A DNA stretch of 64,000 bases from Acinetobacter corruptisaponis (GTDB taxonomy: Bacteria > Pseudomonadota > Gammaproteobacteria > Pseudomonadales > Moraxellaceae). The translations under genes and the position numbers were made by a program. Of this stretch, positions 47,474 to 55,383 are shown piece after piece. The notes beneath the pieces were generated by a model. That model did no database searches. It worked only from the letters and a program-made list of their open reading frames with translations, and was not told the DNA's origin. Positions within the stretch are counted from its first letter, which is position 1; each line of letters opens with the position of its first letter. The stretch lies in assembly GCF_030053775.1 (NCBI RefSeq), contig NZ_CP125669.1:744001-808000 (forward strand), in the 5' to 3' direction.

Positions 47474-48287
47474 GAGCATGCCCTCCGCTTGCTTCAGCCA
47501 ATACATGAGAAAGATGTGAACATTGTTTAATAAAAACTTCTGAGGTGCGGAATGCTTCATCCCGTTGATAAGGCCCATCAATTTCCATATCAGCCACCAC
47601 ACGACCTGGACGTGCGCCCATCACAATCACACGAGAAGATAAATACACTGCTTCATAAATGCTGTGCGTGACAAACACCACTGTTAAGTCACGTTCAGAC
47701 CAAAGCTTGCGAATATCACTATCCAGTTTATGGCGCGTAAATTCATCTAGTGCGCCAAACGGTTCATCCATCAGTAATAGATCAGGTTCTGTCACCAAAG
47801 CCCTTGCCAGTGAAGCTCGCATTTGCATTCCGCCAGATAGCTCACGTGGATAAGCTTTATTAAATTTATCCAGACCGACGGCTTTTAAAGCATCCAATAC
47901 TTTTGAGGTACTCACCGATTTGGCAATCCCCTGTAAATCCAAAGGCAGGCGCACATTGTCTTCAATATTTGCCCACGGCATTAAGGTTGCTTCTTGAAAC
48001 ACCATTGCCATTTTGCATTGCGACTGAATGTCAGCTTTTCCATTCCAACGCACCTGACCCGCAGATGGCTGTTCCAGATCAGCAAACATTTTCAATAAGG
48101 TACTTTTGCCACAACCTGATGGTCCAAGTAATGACACAATCTCACCACGAGCAATATTTAAATCCAGTCGTTGTAAGGCATTGGTGCCATTGGGATAGGT
48201 TTTTTCTACACCTCTGACCATCAGCATCGGTGTAATAAAGTTTGAGGATTCCTTAATTGGAGTCTCGATTGATAAAGCTGAATTCAT
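47466..48287 (-). CDS. ABC transporter ATP-binding protein, SsuB/TauB-like
   Basis: ATPase of the importer, 273 aa: Walker A GPSGCGKST, Q-loop MVFQEATLMPW, signature LSGGMQMRASLARALV, Walker B LLLMDEPFGALDE and switch FVTHSIYEAVYLS. It lies between the binding protein gene (54-bp gap) and the permease. The family imports small acids, thiamine precursors or nucleobases; the linked deaminase points to purines. Confidence 0.94.
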   Translation of the reverse strand: MNSALSIETPIKESSNFITPMLMVRGVEKTYPNGTNALQRLDLNIARGEIVSLLGPSGCGKSTLLKMFADLEQPSAGQVRWNGKADIQSQCKMAMVFQEATLMPWANIEDNVRLPLDLQGIAKSVSTSKVLDALKAVGLDKFNKAYPRELSGGMQMRASLARALVTEPDLLLMDEPFGALDEFTRHKLDSDIRKLWSERDLTVVFVTHSIYEAVYLSSRVIVMGARPGRVVADMEIDGPYQRDEAFRTSEVFIKQCSHLSHVLAEASGGHAHD

Positions 48288-48340
48288 GCGGTTTCCCCTT
48301 TAGACAGATGCCTTATTTTCTAACCAGAAGATGCAATGAC

Positions 48341-49318
48341 TTATTTCTTCACAGGATTAAACTGTGTGGTATAAGCCGATTTCCAGTTGGTTTTGGCATC
48401 CAGCAAACCTGAGTTCACCATAAAGTCTCGTGTGGCTTTCCAACGTGCATCGGTCATCACGCCAATACCTTTGGTTTTGGCATCGCCACCATCAATCAAT
48501 TGTAATTTTTTCATTTGACCCACCGCAAAAGCCAGTAGCTCATCATTCATATTTGGATTTTCTTTTTTAATGACTTCATTACCTAAACGTGGATCAGCCA
48601 GATAATTTTTCCAGCCCTCCATTGAGGCTTGAACAAAACGCTTGACCACATCAGGCTTGCTTTGCAGTACATCATTACGTGTCACTAAAATGCCGCCGTA
48701 GGCAGGATAGCCTGCATCGGCAAAGAGGAAGAATTTACTCGATGGTTCAGCTTTTTTAGCCTGAAATACTTCTGAAGTGGCATAAGCTTGTTGTGCAACA
48801 TTTTTGCCTGCTAAAAACGGCTGCATATTAAAGGTATAAGGACGGGCTTGCGCTACATCTAGCTTATATTTGCCTTTTAACCACGGCCACCAACTTGCCT
48901 GCCCACTGGTAGACACTAGAATGGTTTTACCTTTTAAATCAGCCAGTGATTTAACATCACTATGCGTTAAAATCCCTTGTGGGTCGAACTGAAACGGTGC
49001 TGCCACAGCTTTGATTGGGAAATTACTTTCAATGCCCTTTAATACCTGTAAATCATAATTGATAATAATGTCAGCACGTTTAGAAAGTAACAGCGTCATA
49101 TTATTGACTTGTGGTCCACCGATTTTAATATCGATATCCAGACCATATTTTTTATAGATACCCTGCGCCAAAGCCTGATAATATCCACCCTGCTCGGCTT
49201 GTGCATACCATGTGGTTTGTAATACCAATTTATCGGCAGCATGGGTAAAGGAACTGAATAATAGTGCGCCTGCAATGGCGGTTAATCGTGCTTTGCCTAC
49301 ATAGTATTGAATTTTCAT
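48341..49318 (-). CDS. ABC transporter substrate-binding protein, NMT1/THI5-like
   Basis: Periplasmic binding protein, 325 aa. It has a signal peptide (KARLTAIAGALLFSSFTHAA) and the NMT1/SsuA-type two-lobe domain, beginning KLVLQTTWYAQAEQGGYYQA and including GKTILVSTSGQASWWPW. It is the first gene of the operon with the ATPase, permease and 8-oxoguanine deaminase. NMT1-type importers beside purine genes are the known context of the xanthine (NMT1-motif) riboswitch, and its leader can fold so that the ribosome binding site is hidden. The ligand is not proven. Confidence 0.9.
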   Translation of the reverse strand: MKIQYYVGKARLTAIAGALLFSSFTHAADKLVLQTTWYAQAEQGGYYQALAQGIYKKYGLDIDIKIGGPQVNNMTLLLSKRADIIINYDLQVLKGIESNFPIKAVAAPFQFDPQGILTHSDVKSLADLKGKTILVSTSGQASWWPWLKGKYKLDVAQARPYTFNMQPFLAGKNVAQQAYATSEVFQAKKAEPSSKFFLFADAGYPAYGGILVTRNDVLQSKPDVVKRFVQASMEGWKNYLADPRLGNEVIKKENPNMNDELLAFAVGQMKKLQLIDGGDAKTKGIGVMTDARWKATRDFMVNSGLLDAKTNWKSAYTTQFNPVKK

Positions 49319-49325
49319 AAATAAG

Positions 49326-49411
49326 ACCCCTAAATATGTGTGAACTCATATCGCTATTCTTTTAGGGGCAATAAAGCAAATGTATATCTACAGGTTTTCA
49401 CATACACATTT
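49326..49411 (-). promoter_or_regulatory. 5' leader of the ABC importer operon, candidate ligand-sensing RNA
   Basis: Minus-strand RNA. Hairpin 1: AAATGTGTAT/ATATACATTT (49402-49411 with 49378-49387), 10 bp with one G-U. Hairpin 2: CCCCTAAA/TTTAGGGG (49361-49368 with 49327-49334) with an inner ATATG/CATAT stem. The ribosome binding site AGGGG is in the 3' arm of hairpin 2, 8 nt from the ATG, so translation is blocked when it forms. The loops can pair (TGTGAA with TTCACA). The context suggests an NMT1-motif xanthine/urate riboswitch; I did not match it to the published consensus. Confidence 0.5.
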
Positions 49412-49867
49412 TCTCTCAAGACCAAATAAATTGACCTTGTCCCCAAAAGAGGAACAGCGAACGCTGTAGAGCAATGTCCCATGTGATATACACACTAACC
49501 GCTTATACTCAGGAATAATTCAGCAAACAACGTGCCAACATTTATTTAATTATATTTTTCATTAAGTTAAAAAATATAGATTTATCTTAAAAAATAATTA
49601 GGCCAATAAAAAACAGTATTTTTCTTATTTTGAACATGATAAAAATTTACTCACCTTAATATTGCACCATTTTAAATCAGCCATGGAACTAAAACGATTC
49701 ATTCTGATTGCAAATGACTTTTATGTTGAGAGAATAATAGGTTAATTGACCAAAACCCTATGATTTAAATAGCAATTCTTTATATTGCAGGAATTGGCAT
49801 CAAAAATGCTTAATATTATTTTGTCAGAGTAGAAGCGTTCAGCATCAAAACAATTTAGATTAATATC

Positions 49868-49893
49868 GGGCAGATTGCCAGCTGCCCCTACAA
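49868..49893 (-). repeat. GTAG-headed REP-like hairpin, copy 4
   Basis: On the minus strand: TTGTAGGGGCAGCTGGCAAT followed by CTGCCC. It shares the TTGTAGGGG header and TGGCAAT core with copy 6, but with different stem bases. It is paired with the inverted copy 5, 28 bp away. Confidence 0.65.
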
Positions 49894-49921
49894 GCCATAA
49901 ATTTGCAAATTTTTATGATAA

Positions 49922-49949
49922 TTTTGTAGGGTATGATGGTAATCATACC
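49922..49949 (+). repeat. GTAG-headed REP-like hairpin, copy 5
   Basis: Plus strand TTTTGTAGGGTATGATGGTA followed by ATCATACC. The stem GGTATGAT/ATCATACC differs from the other copies but the GTAGG header is kept. Confidence 0.65.
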
Positions 49950-50104
49950 GAGTTTAAATCGTTATTATTTGATGTGGGTCATTGCTCAGGAATCAGCTTA
50001 CTTTTTATTTATTTAGAGAGTATGGCTCTTTTTTGAAAAAATGACCCAGTCTCTTTCAATCTATTTGATTGGGTCATGGTTTATCCAGAAATAGAGGTTG
50101 AAAT

Positions 50105-51118
50105 ATGAATAGCGCAAACATGACCAAACTCGCTGAAAATAACTACAGCTTGGAAGAACTGCAAAAAGAATCCCGTATGGGTGCTTTCGGTCAGGAAACT
50201 TTTGAACGTGAAGTTCGGGTGATTGACCTGTCTGATTTTGAACAACGTAAATATGAAATTGCCGATCAACTCTGGTCTGCTGCAACCGATATTGGTTTTT
50301 TTCAGGTTTCAAATCATGGCATTGATTTAGGTCAAATCCAAAATGCCTTTGATATGACGCAACAATTTTTTAAGCTACCTGAACAGGTTAAAGCACAATA
50401 TCCTTTAAATCGCAATGCAGGCTGGGAAAGCAAGGCACAGATTCGCCCATCAACCAGTACGCCCGACCAGAAAGAATCCTATCAAATTACTCGCCCTCGT
50501 ATGGCTGAACTGTATCCAACTGAACAGGAACTTCCTGATTTTAAAAATACCATGCTGAATTTTGAACGTGCCTGCTGGCAAGTCGGCATGAAAATTCTTT
50601 CCTGTTTTGCCTATAAACTGGGTTTTACTGATGATTTCTTCACACTGGCACATGATCCAGATCAGGAAACTTATCAAAGTACCTTGCGCATGTTGCATTA
50701 CTATGCGGTTGATCCTGCACTCAAAGATCAACTCGGTTTATGGCGTGCAGGCGCACATACTGATTTTGACTGTTTAACTTTGCTGTTTCAGCGTAAAGGT
50801 CAAGGCGGTTTACAGGTATGCCCAGGCAAGGATATGGAACAGCAGCAATGGACCAGTATTGAACCTCGTGATGATGTCATTACCTGCAATATTGGTGATA
50901 TGCTGATGCGCTGGAGTGATGATCAATTGCCATCCAATTTCCATCGGGTAAAAAATCCTGAAGCACATGAATATCAAGGCGCACGTTATAGTCTGGCATT
51001 TTTCTGTCAAGCCAATGAAGATGTGCTGATTGAAAGCCCGAATAAAAAATATCCTGCGATTACCGCAAAGGAATATTTAAAACAACGGATTAGTGCAAAT
51101 TTTGAGGGGAAATATTAA
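50105..51118 (+). CDS. 2-oxoglutarate/Fe(II)-dependent oxygenase, isopenicillin N synthase family
   Basis: A 337-aa cytosolic dioxygenase. The iron facial triad is visible: His and Asp in GAHTDFDCL (about residues 217-219) and His in NFHRVKNP (about 278), with the 2-oxoglutarate Arg in RYSLAFF (about 288). The N-terminal part has the DIOX_N pattern (IGFFQVSNHGIDL). It lies inside the purine locus, which has no xanthine dehydrogenase. It is thus a candidate for xanthine or another purine hydroxylation, by analogy in reaction type with fungal XanA, which is a different dioxygenase family. The ribosome binding site is AGAGG. This role is inference. Confidence 0.88.
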   Translation: MNSANMTKLAENNYSLEELQKESRMGAFGQETFEREVRVIDLSDFEQRKYEIADQLWSAATDIGFFQVSNHGIDLGQIQNAFDMTQQFFKLPEQVKAQYPLNRNAGWESKAQIRPSTSTPDQKESYQITRPRMAELYPTEQELPDFKNTMLNFERACWQVGMKILSCFAYKLGFTDDFFTLAHDPDQETYQSTLRMLHYYAVDPALKDQLGLWRAGAHTDFDCLTLLFQRKGQGGLQVCPGKDMEQQQWTSIEPRDDVITCNIGDMLMRWSDDQLPSNFHRVKNPEAHEYQGARYSLAFFCQANEDVLIESPNKKYPAITAKEYLKQRISANFEGKY

Positions 51119-51123
51119 TTTGC

Positions 51124-51152
51124 TTGTAGGGGACGATGGCAATCGTCCCACC
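51124..51152 (+). repeat. GTAG-headed REP-like hairpin, copy 6
   Basis: TTGTAGGGGACGATGGCAAT followed by CGTCCCACC. The stem GGGACGAT/ATCGTCCC is perfect. It lies just after the oxygenase stop and could also stabilise the mRNA end. Confidence 0.65.
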
Positions 51153-51230
51153 CCATTAAAAGACAATCTTTTTATTAAATTAAAACATGATCAGATAATC
51201 TCATAACGGTGCGATTACTCTCACCTACTT

Positions 51231-51743
51231 CTATCTATCATTCACAATCATAAAATGATTGGACAATTGGTACATATCACAATTCTGTCCACCACCAATC
51301 CGATCAACCACCAAAAAATCACTATTGTGTTCTAAAGTAATTAATGAATGATGCCATACCCCTTGATGATAATTGACGCCTTGCTGACCATTGGATAAAA
51401 AAGCAAAAATCTGTTGTTCATCAGGCTGTGTATGATCCAATGGCAATGCCACCACAATCACAAATTTCTGTTGTTGCAAAGGAATAAATGACTGTGAACC
51501 GTATGGATGCCGCTCCAGCATTTCAATGTGAAATGGCAGCTCAGTTGCAGCAAGATTATGAAAAATACTCATCCCCACTGCCACATCTTCCCCTGACACC
51601 TGTGCCAAAGACAGCGCATGATAACGCTCAGTCAATCCATTATTAATCGGAAAAAAATCCCGATTTTCTTTTTCGATGATATCACCAAAAGGCGCAAAAC
51701 TTTCCTGCGTTAATGGCTGAATCTGGATATTTTTTTCATACAT
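51231..51743 (-). CDS. allA: Ureidoglycolate lyase AllA
   Basis: Splits ureidoglycolate into glyoxylate and urea, the last step of the route encoded here. It is 170 aa, a cupin of the AllA family: QPLTQESFAPFGDIIE at the start, FHIEMLERHPYGSQSFIPL (metal- and substrate-binding His) and GVWHHSLITLEHNSDFLVVD. It is transcribed on the minus strand, convergent with the oxygenase gene and 260 bp downstream of alc, across structured repeat copy B. Its urea would be used by a urease, not present in the window. Confidence 0.95.
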   Translation of the reverse strand: MYEKNIQIQPLTQESFAPFGDIIEKENRDFFPINNGLTERYHALSLAQVSGEDVAVGMSIFHNLAATELPFHIEMLERHPYGSQSFIPLQQQKFVIVVALPLDHTQPDEQQIFAFLSNGQQGVNYHQGVWHHSLITLEHNSDFLVVDRIGGGQNCDMYQLSNHFMIVNDR

Positions 51744-51812
51744 AATCTATTTTCACATTTTAAATTATAAATAATGATTTCGAACATTCACCTATCTAAA
51801 TCTAAACAACCT

Positions 51813-51937
51813 TTTACTATCGTGAAAGGCGGCATGGATGCCGCCCGTTTGGCTGTGGTATCAAGGATGTACCATCAGCCAAACAAAGGATTTTTGTTAC
51901 CTTGCGGAGTACACTCCTCACCCATGAAAAGTAAGGC
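51813..51937. repeat. Structured intergenic repeat, copy B
   Basis: Second copy of the element at 45018. It has GGCGGCATGGATGCCGCC (51828-51845) and a stem GTTTGGCTG/CAGCCAAAC with inner TGGTA/TACCA around the same TCAAGGATG loop (51847-51884), then a diverged third part ending AAAAGTAAGGC. It lies between alc and allA. Confidence 0.75.
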
Positions 51938-52004
51938 AAAAGCCTATACACAAATCATATATTTATCTCGATAGCTTTTGAGGCTGTGCTTAATTATAAA
52001 ATGA

Positions 52005-53009
52005 CTATTCAGCAATTTTTCCCCATAACCGAATCCGACTAATTCCTCCATCAGGAATCATATTGACCCGAATATAATTGACTTTTTGATGCTCAAGAAT
52101 TTCAGCGATATATTCATGCACGTTATCCATACTCAAAGGTTGCTGTTCCAGTAAAAACGACCAAAACATACTTTGCGGAATCAATTGTGCATCGGTAGCA
52201 TTTTCCACATAAGCCGCCTGAATCGAACAAAACGCAGGATAATTGCCCTTAAAATAAGCAGTATCCACTTCTATTTTTTCCACCTGACCTGTTTGCCCCA
52301 AAGCAATAATACACCAGTCAAAACCAGGTGCCCGACGACGTTTGGTTTCCCAGCCATCGCCCATATTTAAACCACGATCAGGATTGAGCAAGTTATTGGG
52401 ATGTCCAAAATGTGCATCACTAAATGCCACAATACGACCACCATTTTTTAGACCAATCAGGTCAAGCTGCTGTGTGGTATCGACATGCTCCAACACGACA
52501 TTGCCATAGACCCGTAACCGTGCAATACCGCCATCAGGAAAAATATTCAGGCGAATATGGGTAATTTTCTGAGGTGTACAATCAAAAAGATGATGATTGT
52601 CTGGAGAAAGCACTGAATTTTCTAATAATTGAATCCATTCTGCATTTTCCAAATTTTCATCAGGTGCATAGCAGCCCTCAATGGATGCCGAAGCAGGATA
52701 ATTGCCTGTAAAAAATGAGGTATCAATATCAAAACTAGTCACATTGCCTGTCACACCTAAACGTACAATACACCAGTCATAGCCAGCTTCACGTTTGCGG
52801 CGACTTTCCCAGCCATCCATCCATTTGCCATGATCATCATATTTGCCCTCGATAAATTTTGCTGGCTCGCTTTGCAGCATTCTTTCCGCTTTGGCAAAAA
52901 ACTCATCTGAACATGACACAATCGCTGCACCAATTCGGGCATCTGCCAGATTGGTCAATGCCTGTAAATGATTCGGTAAAGGGATGGTTTTGGCAATATG
53001 CACTGTCAT
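52005..53009 (-). CDS. alc: Allantoicase
   Basis: Hydrolyses allantoate to ureidoglycolate and urea, 334 aa. It is built of two related beta-sandwich repeats. Repeat 1 includes DDHGKWMDGWESRRKREAGY and WCIVRLGVTGNVTSFDIDTS; repeat 2 includes MGDGWETKRRRAPGFDWCII and TAYFKGNYPAFCSIQAA. The repeats are similar to one another, as in the family. It is divergent from the GntR regulator; a palindrome ACTGGTCTGACC lies 50 bp upstream of its start. Confidence 0.95.
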   Translation of the reverse strand: MTVHIAKTIPLPNHLQALTNLADARIGAAIVSCSDEFFAKAERMLQSEPAKFIEGKYDDHGKWMDGWESRRKREAGYDWCIVRLGVTGNVTSFDIDTSFFTGNYPASASIEGCYAPDENLENAEWIQLLENSVLSPDNHHLFDCTPQKITHIRLNIFPDGGIARLRVYGNVVLEHVDTTQQLDLIGLKNGGRIVAFSDAHFGHPNNLLNPDRGLNMGDGWETKRRRAPGFDWCIIALGQTGQVEKIEVDTAYFKGNYPAFCSIQAAYVENATDAQLIPQSMFWSFLLEQQPLSMDNVHEYIAEILEHQKVNYIRVNMIPDGGISRIRLWGKIAE

Positions 53010-53059
53010 TGGTCAATCCTGAATATTTCATTTCTATAGTTTATGCAAAATCCAGTCCA

Positions 53060-53074
53060 ACTGGTCTGACCTGT
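53060..53074. promoter_or_regulatory. Predicted GntR/FadR-type operator, site 1
   Basis: ACTGGTCTGACCTGT, one base from a perfect 7-1-7 palindrome. It lies between divergent alc and gntR. Its core fits the FadR-subfamily pattern TNGTNNNACNA except for the last base, and it recurs at 53959 and 59164. Confidence 0.7.
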
Positions 53075-53166
53075 TATAAAAAATCTGCTCATTTTTAATT
53101 TCAATCACTCCCAAAAGAGCAATTTTGTGTAAAATCAAGCTTCATTTAATTCAGGATATGTGGCTC

Positions 53167-53880
53167 ATGAACCCACAGGCAATGCTCAATGGAAAATCAT
53201 CTCAGGTGACTGAGCAAGCTGTGGAAGTGATTCATCAACGTATTCAACAAGGCAGTTATGCAGTGGGTTCAGCCTTGCCCTCACAACGTGATCTGGCGAT
53301 TCAGCTTGGCATCAGTCGAGCGTCTTTACGTGAAGCACTGACTCGCCTTGCAGCTTTAGGATTACTGGAAATTAAGGCGGGTAAAGGTGTCTATGTGATT
53401 TCACAGCACAGTCAGGCAGCCGAACAATGGGAGGGAGAACATCGGGTTTCTTTAAAGGATTTTTATCAACTGCGTTATGTACTGGAAAGTTTCTGTGCGC
53501 TATTAGCCTGTGAGTATTTGACTGAAAATGATAAAATGGCTTTACAGCAATATTATGATGCCCTTTCCACAGCGATTAAAGAACAAAATTGGCAAACAGC
53601 CTCTGAAGCTGATTATGCCTTTCATCAACACATCATTGATCTTAGCCATAATCAATCAATTATTCAAACACTTAAAATGCATACTGAATGGATTAAAAAA
53701 AGTCAGATACTTCCTTTTATGCAACCTAATCTTGCCTTTAAAACCATTCAGGAACATGAATCCATTTTAAATGCCTTATTTAAACAAGATGGTATCGCTG
53801 CGGAAAAAGCCATGCAGGCACATATCATTGGGGCTGCGCAACGTGCAGGGGTATATTTTTCTCGGCATGAGCAAAAATAA
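53167..53880 (+). CDS. FadR-type GntR transcriptional regulator of the purine locus
   Basis: A 237-aa regulator of the FadR/FCD class. The N-terminal winged helix includes GSALPSQRDLAIQLGISRAS and LREALTRLAALGLLE; the C-terminal FCD effector domain begins near residue 80 (LKDFYQLRYVLESFCALLA). I use ATG 53167 (MNPQAML), which leaves AGGA at good spacing; upstream starts exist at 53158 and 53125. It sits between alc and hpxO, and three operators of matching type lie upstream of alc/gntR, hpxO and uraD. It is probably a repressor released by a urate-pathway intermediate (inference). Confidence 0.9.
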   Translation: MNPQAMLNGKSSQVTEQAVEVIHQRIQQGSYAVGSALPSQRDLAIQLGISRASLREALTRLAALGLLEIKAGKGVYVISQHSQAAEQWEGEHRVSLKDFYQLRYVLESFCALLACEYLTENDKMALQQYYDALSTAIKEQNWQTASEADYAFHQHIIDLSHNQSIIQTLKMHTEWIKKSQILPFMQPNLAFKTIQEHESILNALFKQDGIAAEKAMQAHIIGAAQRAGVYFSRHEQK

Positions 53881-53958
53881 ATCACGCACCAATTTACCTC
53901 ACGCTATGAACCACATCAAAGCACCTTTTCCCATTCTGCTTTTTAATAAAGCAAAATA

Positions 53959-53973
53959 ACTGGTATGACCAGT
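53959..53973. promoter_or_regulatory. Predicted GntR/FadR-type operator, site 2
   Basis: ACTGGTATGACCAGT. It contains TGGTATGACCA, which fits TNGTNNNACNA. An extra half-site ACCAGT is at 53977-53982. It lies 84 bp upstream of hpxO. Confidence 0.75.
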
Positions 53974-54056
53974 AAAACCAGTTTCTAAAAATTGGCACAA
54001 TTCTCGCTTAACACTCTATAGAAATTTTTATTTGTTGAAAAATATTTAGGGTCTAA

Positions 54057-55217
54057 ATGATGAATATTGCGATTGTAGGTGCAGGTATGGGCGGGTTAAC
54101 TGCTGGTATCGCTTTAAAAAAATTTGGTCATCAAGTTACGATCTATGAACAGGCGGCTGAAATCCTGCCTGTGGGCGCTGCCATTTCACTGTGGTCAAAT
54201 GGGGTCAAATGCCTAAACTATTTGGGCTTAACTGATCAAATTCAGGCATTGGGTGGACAGATGGAATCCCTTGCCTATGTTGATGGACTCAGTCAGCAAA
54301 CCATGACCCAATTTAGTCTGACACCTTTATATAAAGAAGTGGGACAACGTGCCTACCCTGTCGCCAGAGCTGATCTACAACAACTACTCATGCAGCAATT
54401 TGGTTTGGAAAATATCAAACTCGGCATGAAAATGGTTGAAATCGAATCTACAGAAGAGGAAGTTACCCTATATTTTGAAGATGGTACTCAGGTCACAGCC
54501 GATGTGCTGATTGGTGCTGATGGTACACACTCCATTACCCGTAAATTTGTACTCGGTTATCAGGTGGAGCGTCGCTATGCAGGCTATGTCAACTGGAATG
54601 GTCTGGTTGAAATTGATGAAGACATTGCCCCTGCACAGCAATGGACAACCTATATCGGTGAGGGAAAACGGGTTTCCCTGATGCCTGTCGCACAAAACCG
54701 CTTTTATTTCTTCTTTGATGTGCCATTAGAAGCAGGACTAGCCAATCAACGTGATGATTACAAAGCGAAATTAAAACAATATTTTCAGGGTTGGTGTGAG
54801 CCTGTACAAAAACTGATTGATGCACTGGATGAACAAAAAACCAATCGTGTTGAAATCCATGACATTGAACCGTTTATGAATTTCTATAAAGGTCGAGTGG
54901 TGTTATTGGGCGATGCAGCGCATAGCACCACGCCTGATATTGGGCAAGGTGGTTGTCAGGCAATGGAAGATGCGATTTACCTTGCCCGTGCCTTGCAAAT
55001 CAATACTTTTGGTTTGGAAGATGCACTGGAACGTTATCAAAATAAACGCAATGACCGCACCAAAGAAATGGTTTTACGTGCTCGTAAACGCTGTGATATT
55101 ACCCATATGAAAGACCCTAAAATCACTGAAGAATGGTATCAATCCCTCTATCAGGAACAGGGCAACCATATTATGCAAGGTATCATCAGCAATATTGTCG
55201 GCAATCCACTGGATTAA
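54057..55217 (+). CDS. hpxO: FAD-dependent urate hydroxylase HpxO
   Basis: Flavin monooxygenase that converts urate to 5-hydroxyisourate with NADH and O2, 386 aa. It aligns closely with Klebsiella HpxO: FAD motif [57 protein letters not shown], the second FAD motif [15 protein letters not shown], and [12 protein letters not shown] near the end. It replaces cofactor-free uricase and PuuD in this route. Two ATG codons occur in tandem at the start. It follows operator site 2 and is followed by a terminator. Confidence 0.96.
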   Translation: MMNIAIVGAGMGGLTAGIALKKFGHQVTIYEQAAEILPVGAAISLWSNGVKCLNYLGLTDQIQALGGQMESLAYVDGLSQQTMTQFSLTPLYKEVGQRAYPVARADLQQLLMQQFGLENIKLGMKMVEIESTEEEVTLYFEDGTQVTADVLIGADGTHSITRKFVLGYQVERRYAGYVNWNGLVEIDEDIAPAQQWTTYIGEGKRVSLMPVAQNRFYFFFDVPLEAGLANQRDDYKAKLKQYFQGWCEPVQKLIDALDEQKTNRVEIHDIEPFMNFYKGRVVLLGDAAHSTTPDIGQGGCQAMEDAIYLARALQINTFGLEDALERYQNKRNDRTKEMVLRARKRCDITHMKDPKITEEWYQSLYQEQGNHIMQGIISNIVGNPLD

Positions 55218-55238
55218 TTTTCTGGATTTTTAACATTT

Positions 55239-55263
55239 TCCCTCTTATTTTGAGGGATTTTTT
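55239..55263 (+). terminator. Terminator after hpxO
   Basis: Short stem TCCCTC (55239-55244)/GAGGGA (55252-55257) followed by six T. Weak stem but good T run. Confidence 0.65.
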
Positions 55264-55383
55264 ATCTCTATTTATTCAAGTAGATTTTTTAAATAAGCAA
55301 GTTAATATATTGATTATTTTATCTTTAAAATTAATTAAAAAATGCATATTTCCACCTGAAAATATGCATCATTAAAAAGCGAA

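Larger units (their letters stand above)
49412..50104. other. Gene-free stretch between the importer and the Fe(II) oxygenase
   Basis: About 690 bp, very AT-rich, with no reading frame of note. It contains two GTAG-headed REPs in opposite orientation (49868-49893 and 49922-49949). Just before the oxygenase gene is a hairpin ATGACCCA (50041-50048)/TGGGTCAT (50070-50077). A weaker stem with a T run (GAG..CTC, about 50019-50036) precedes it and could act as a leader attenuator. The promoters of both divergent transcripts must lie here. Confidence 0.6.

Noticed and set aside
47474..47602. N-terminal extension of the ABC permease
   Set aside because: It overlaps the ATPase gene and a clear GGAGGG site marks the internal start at 47473.
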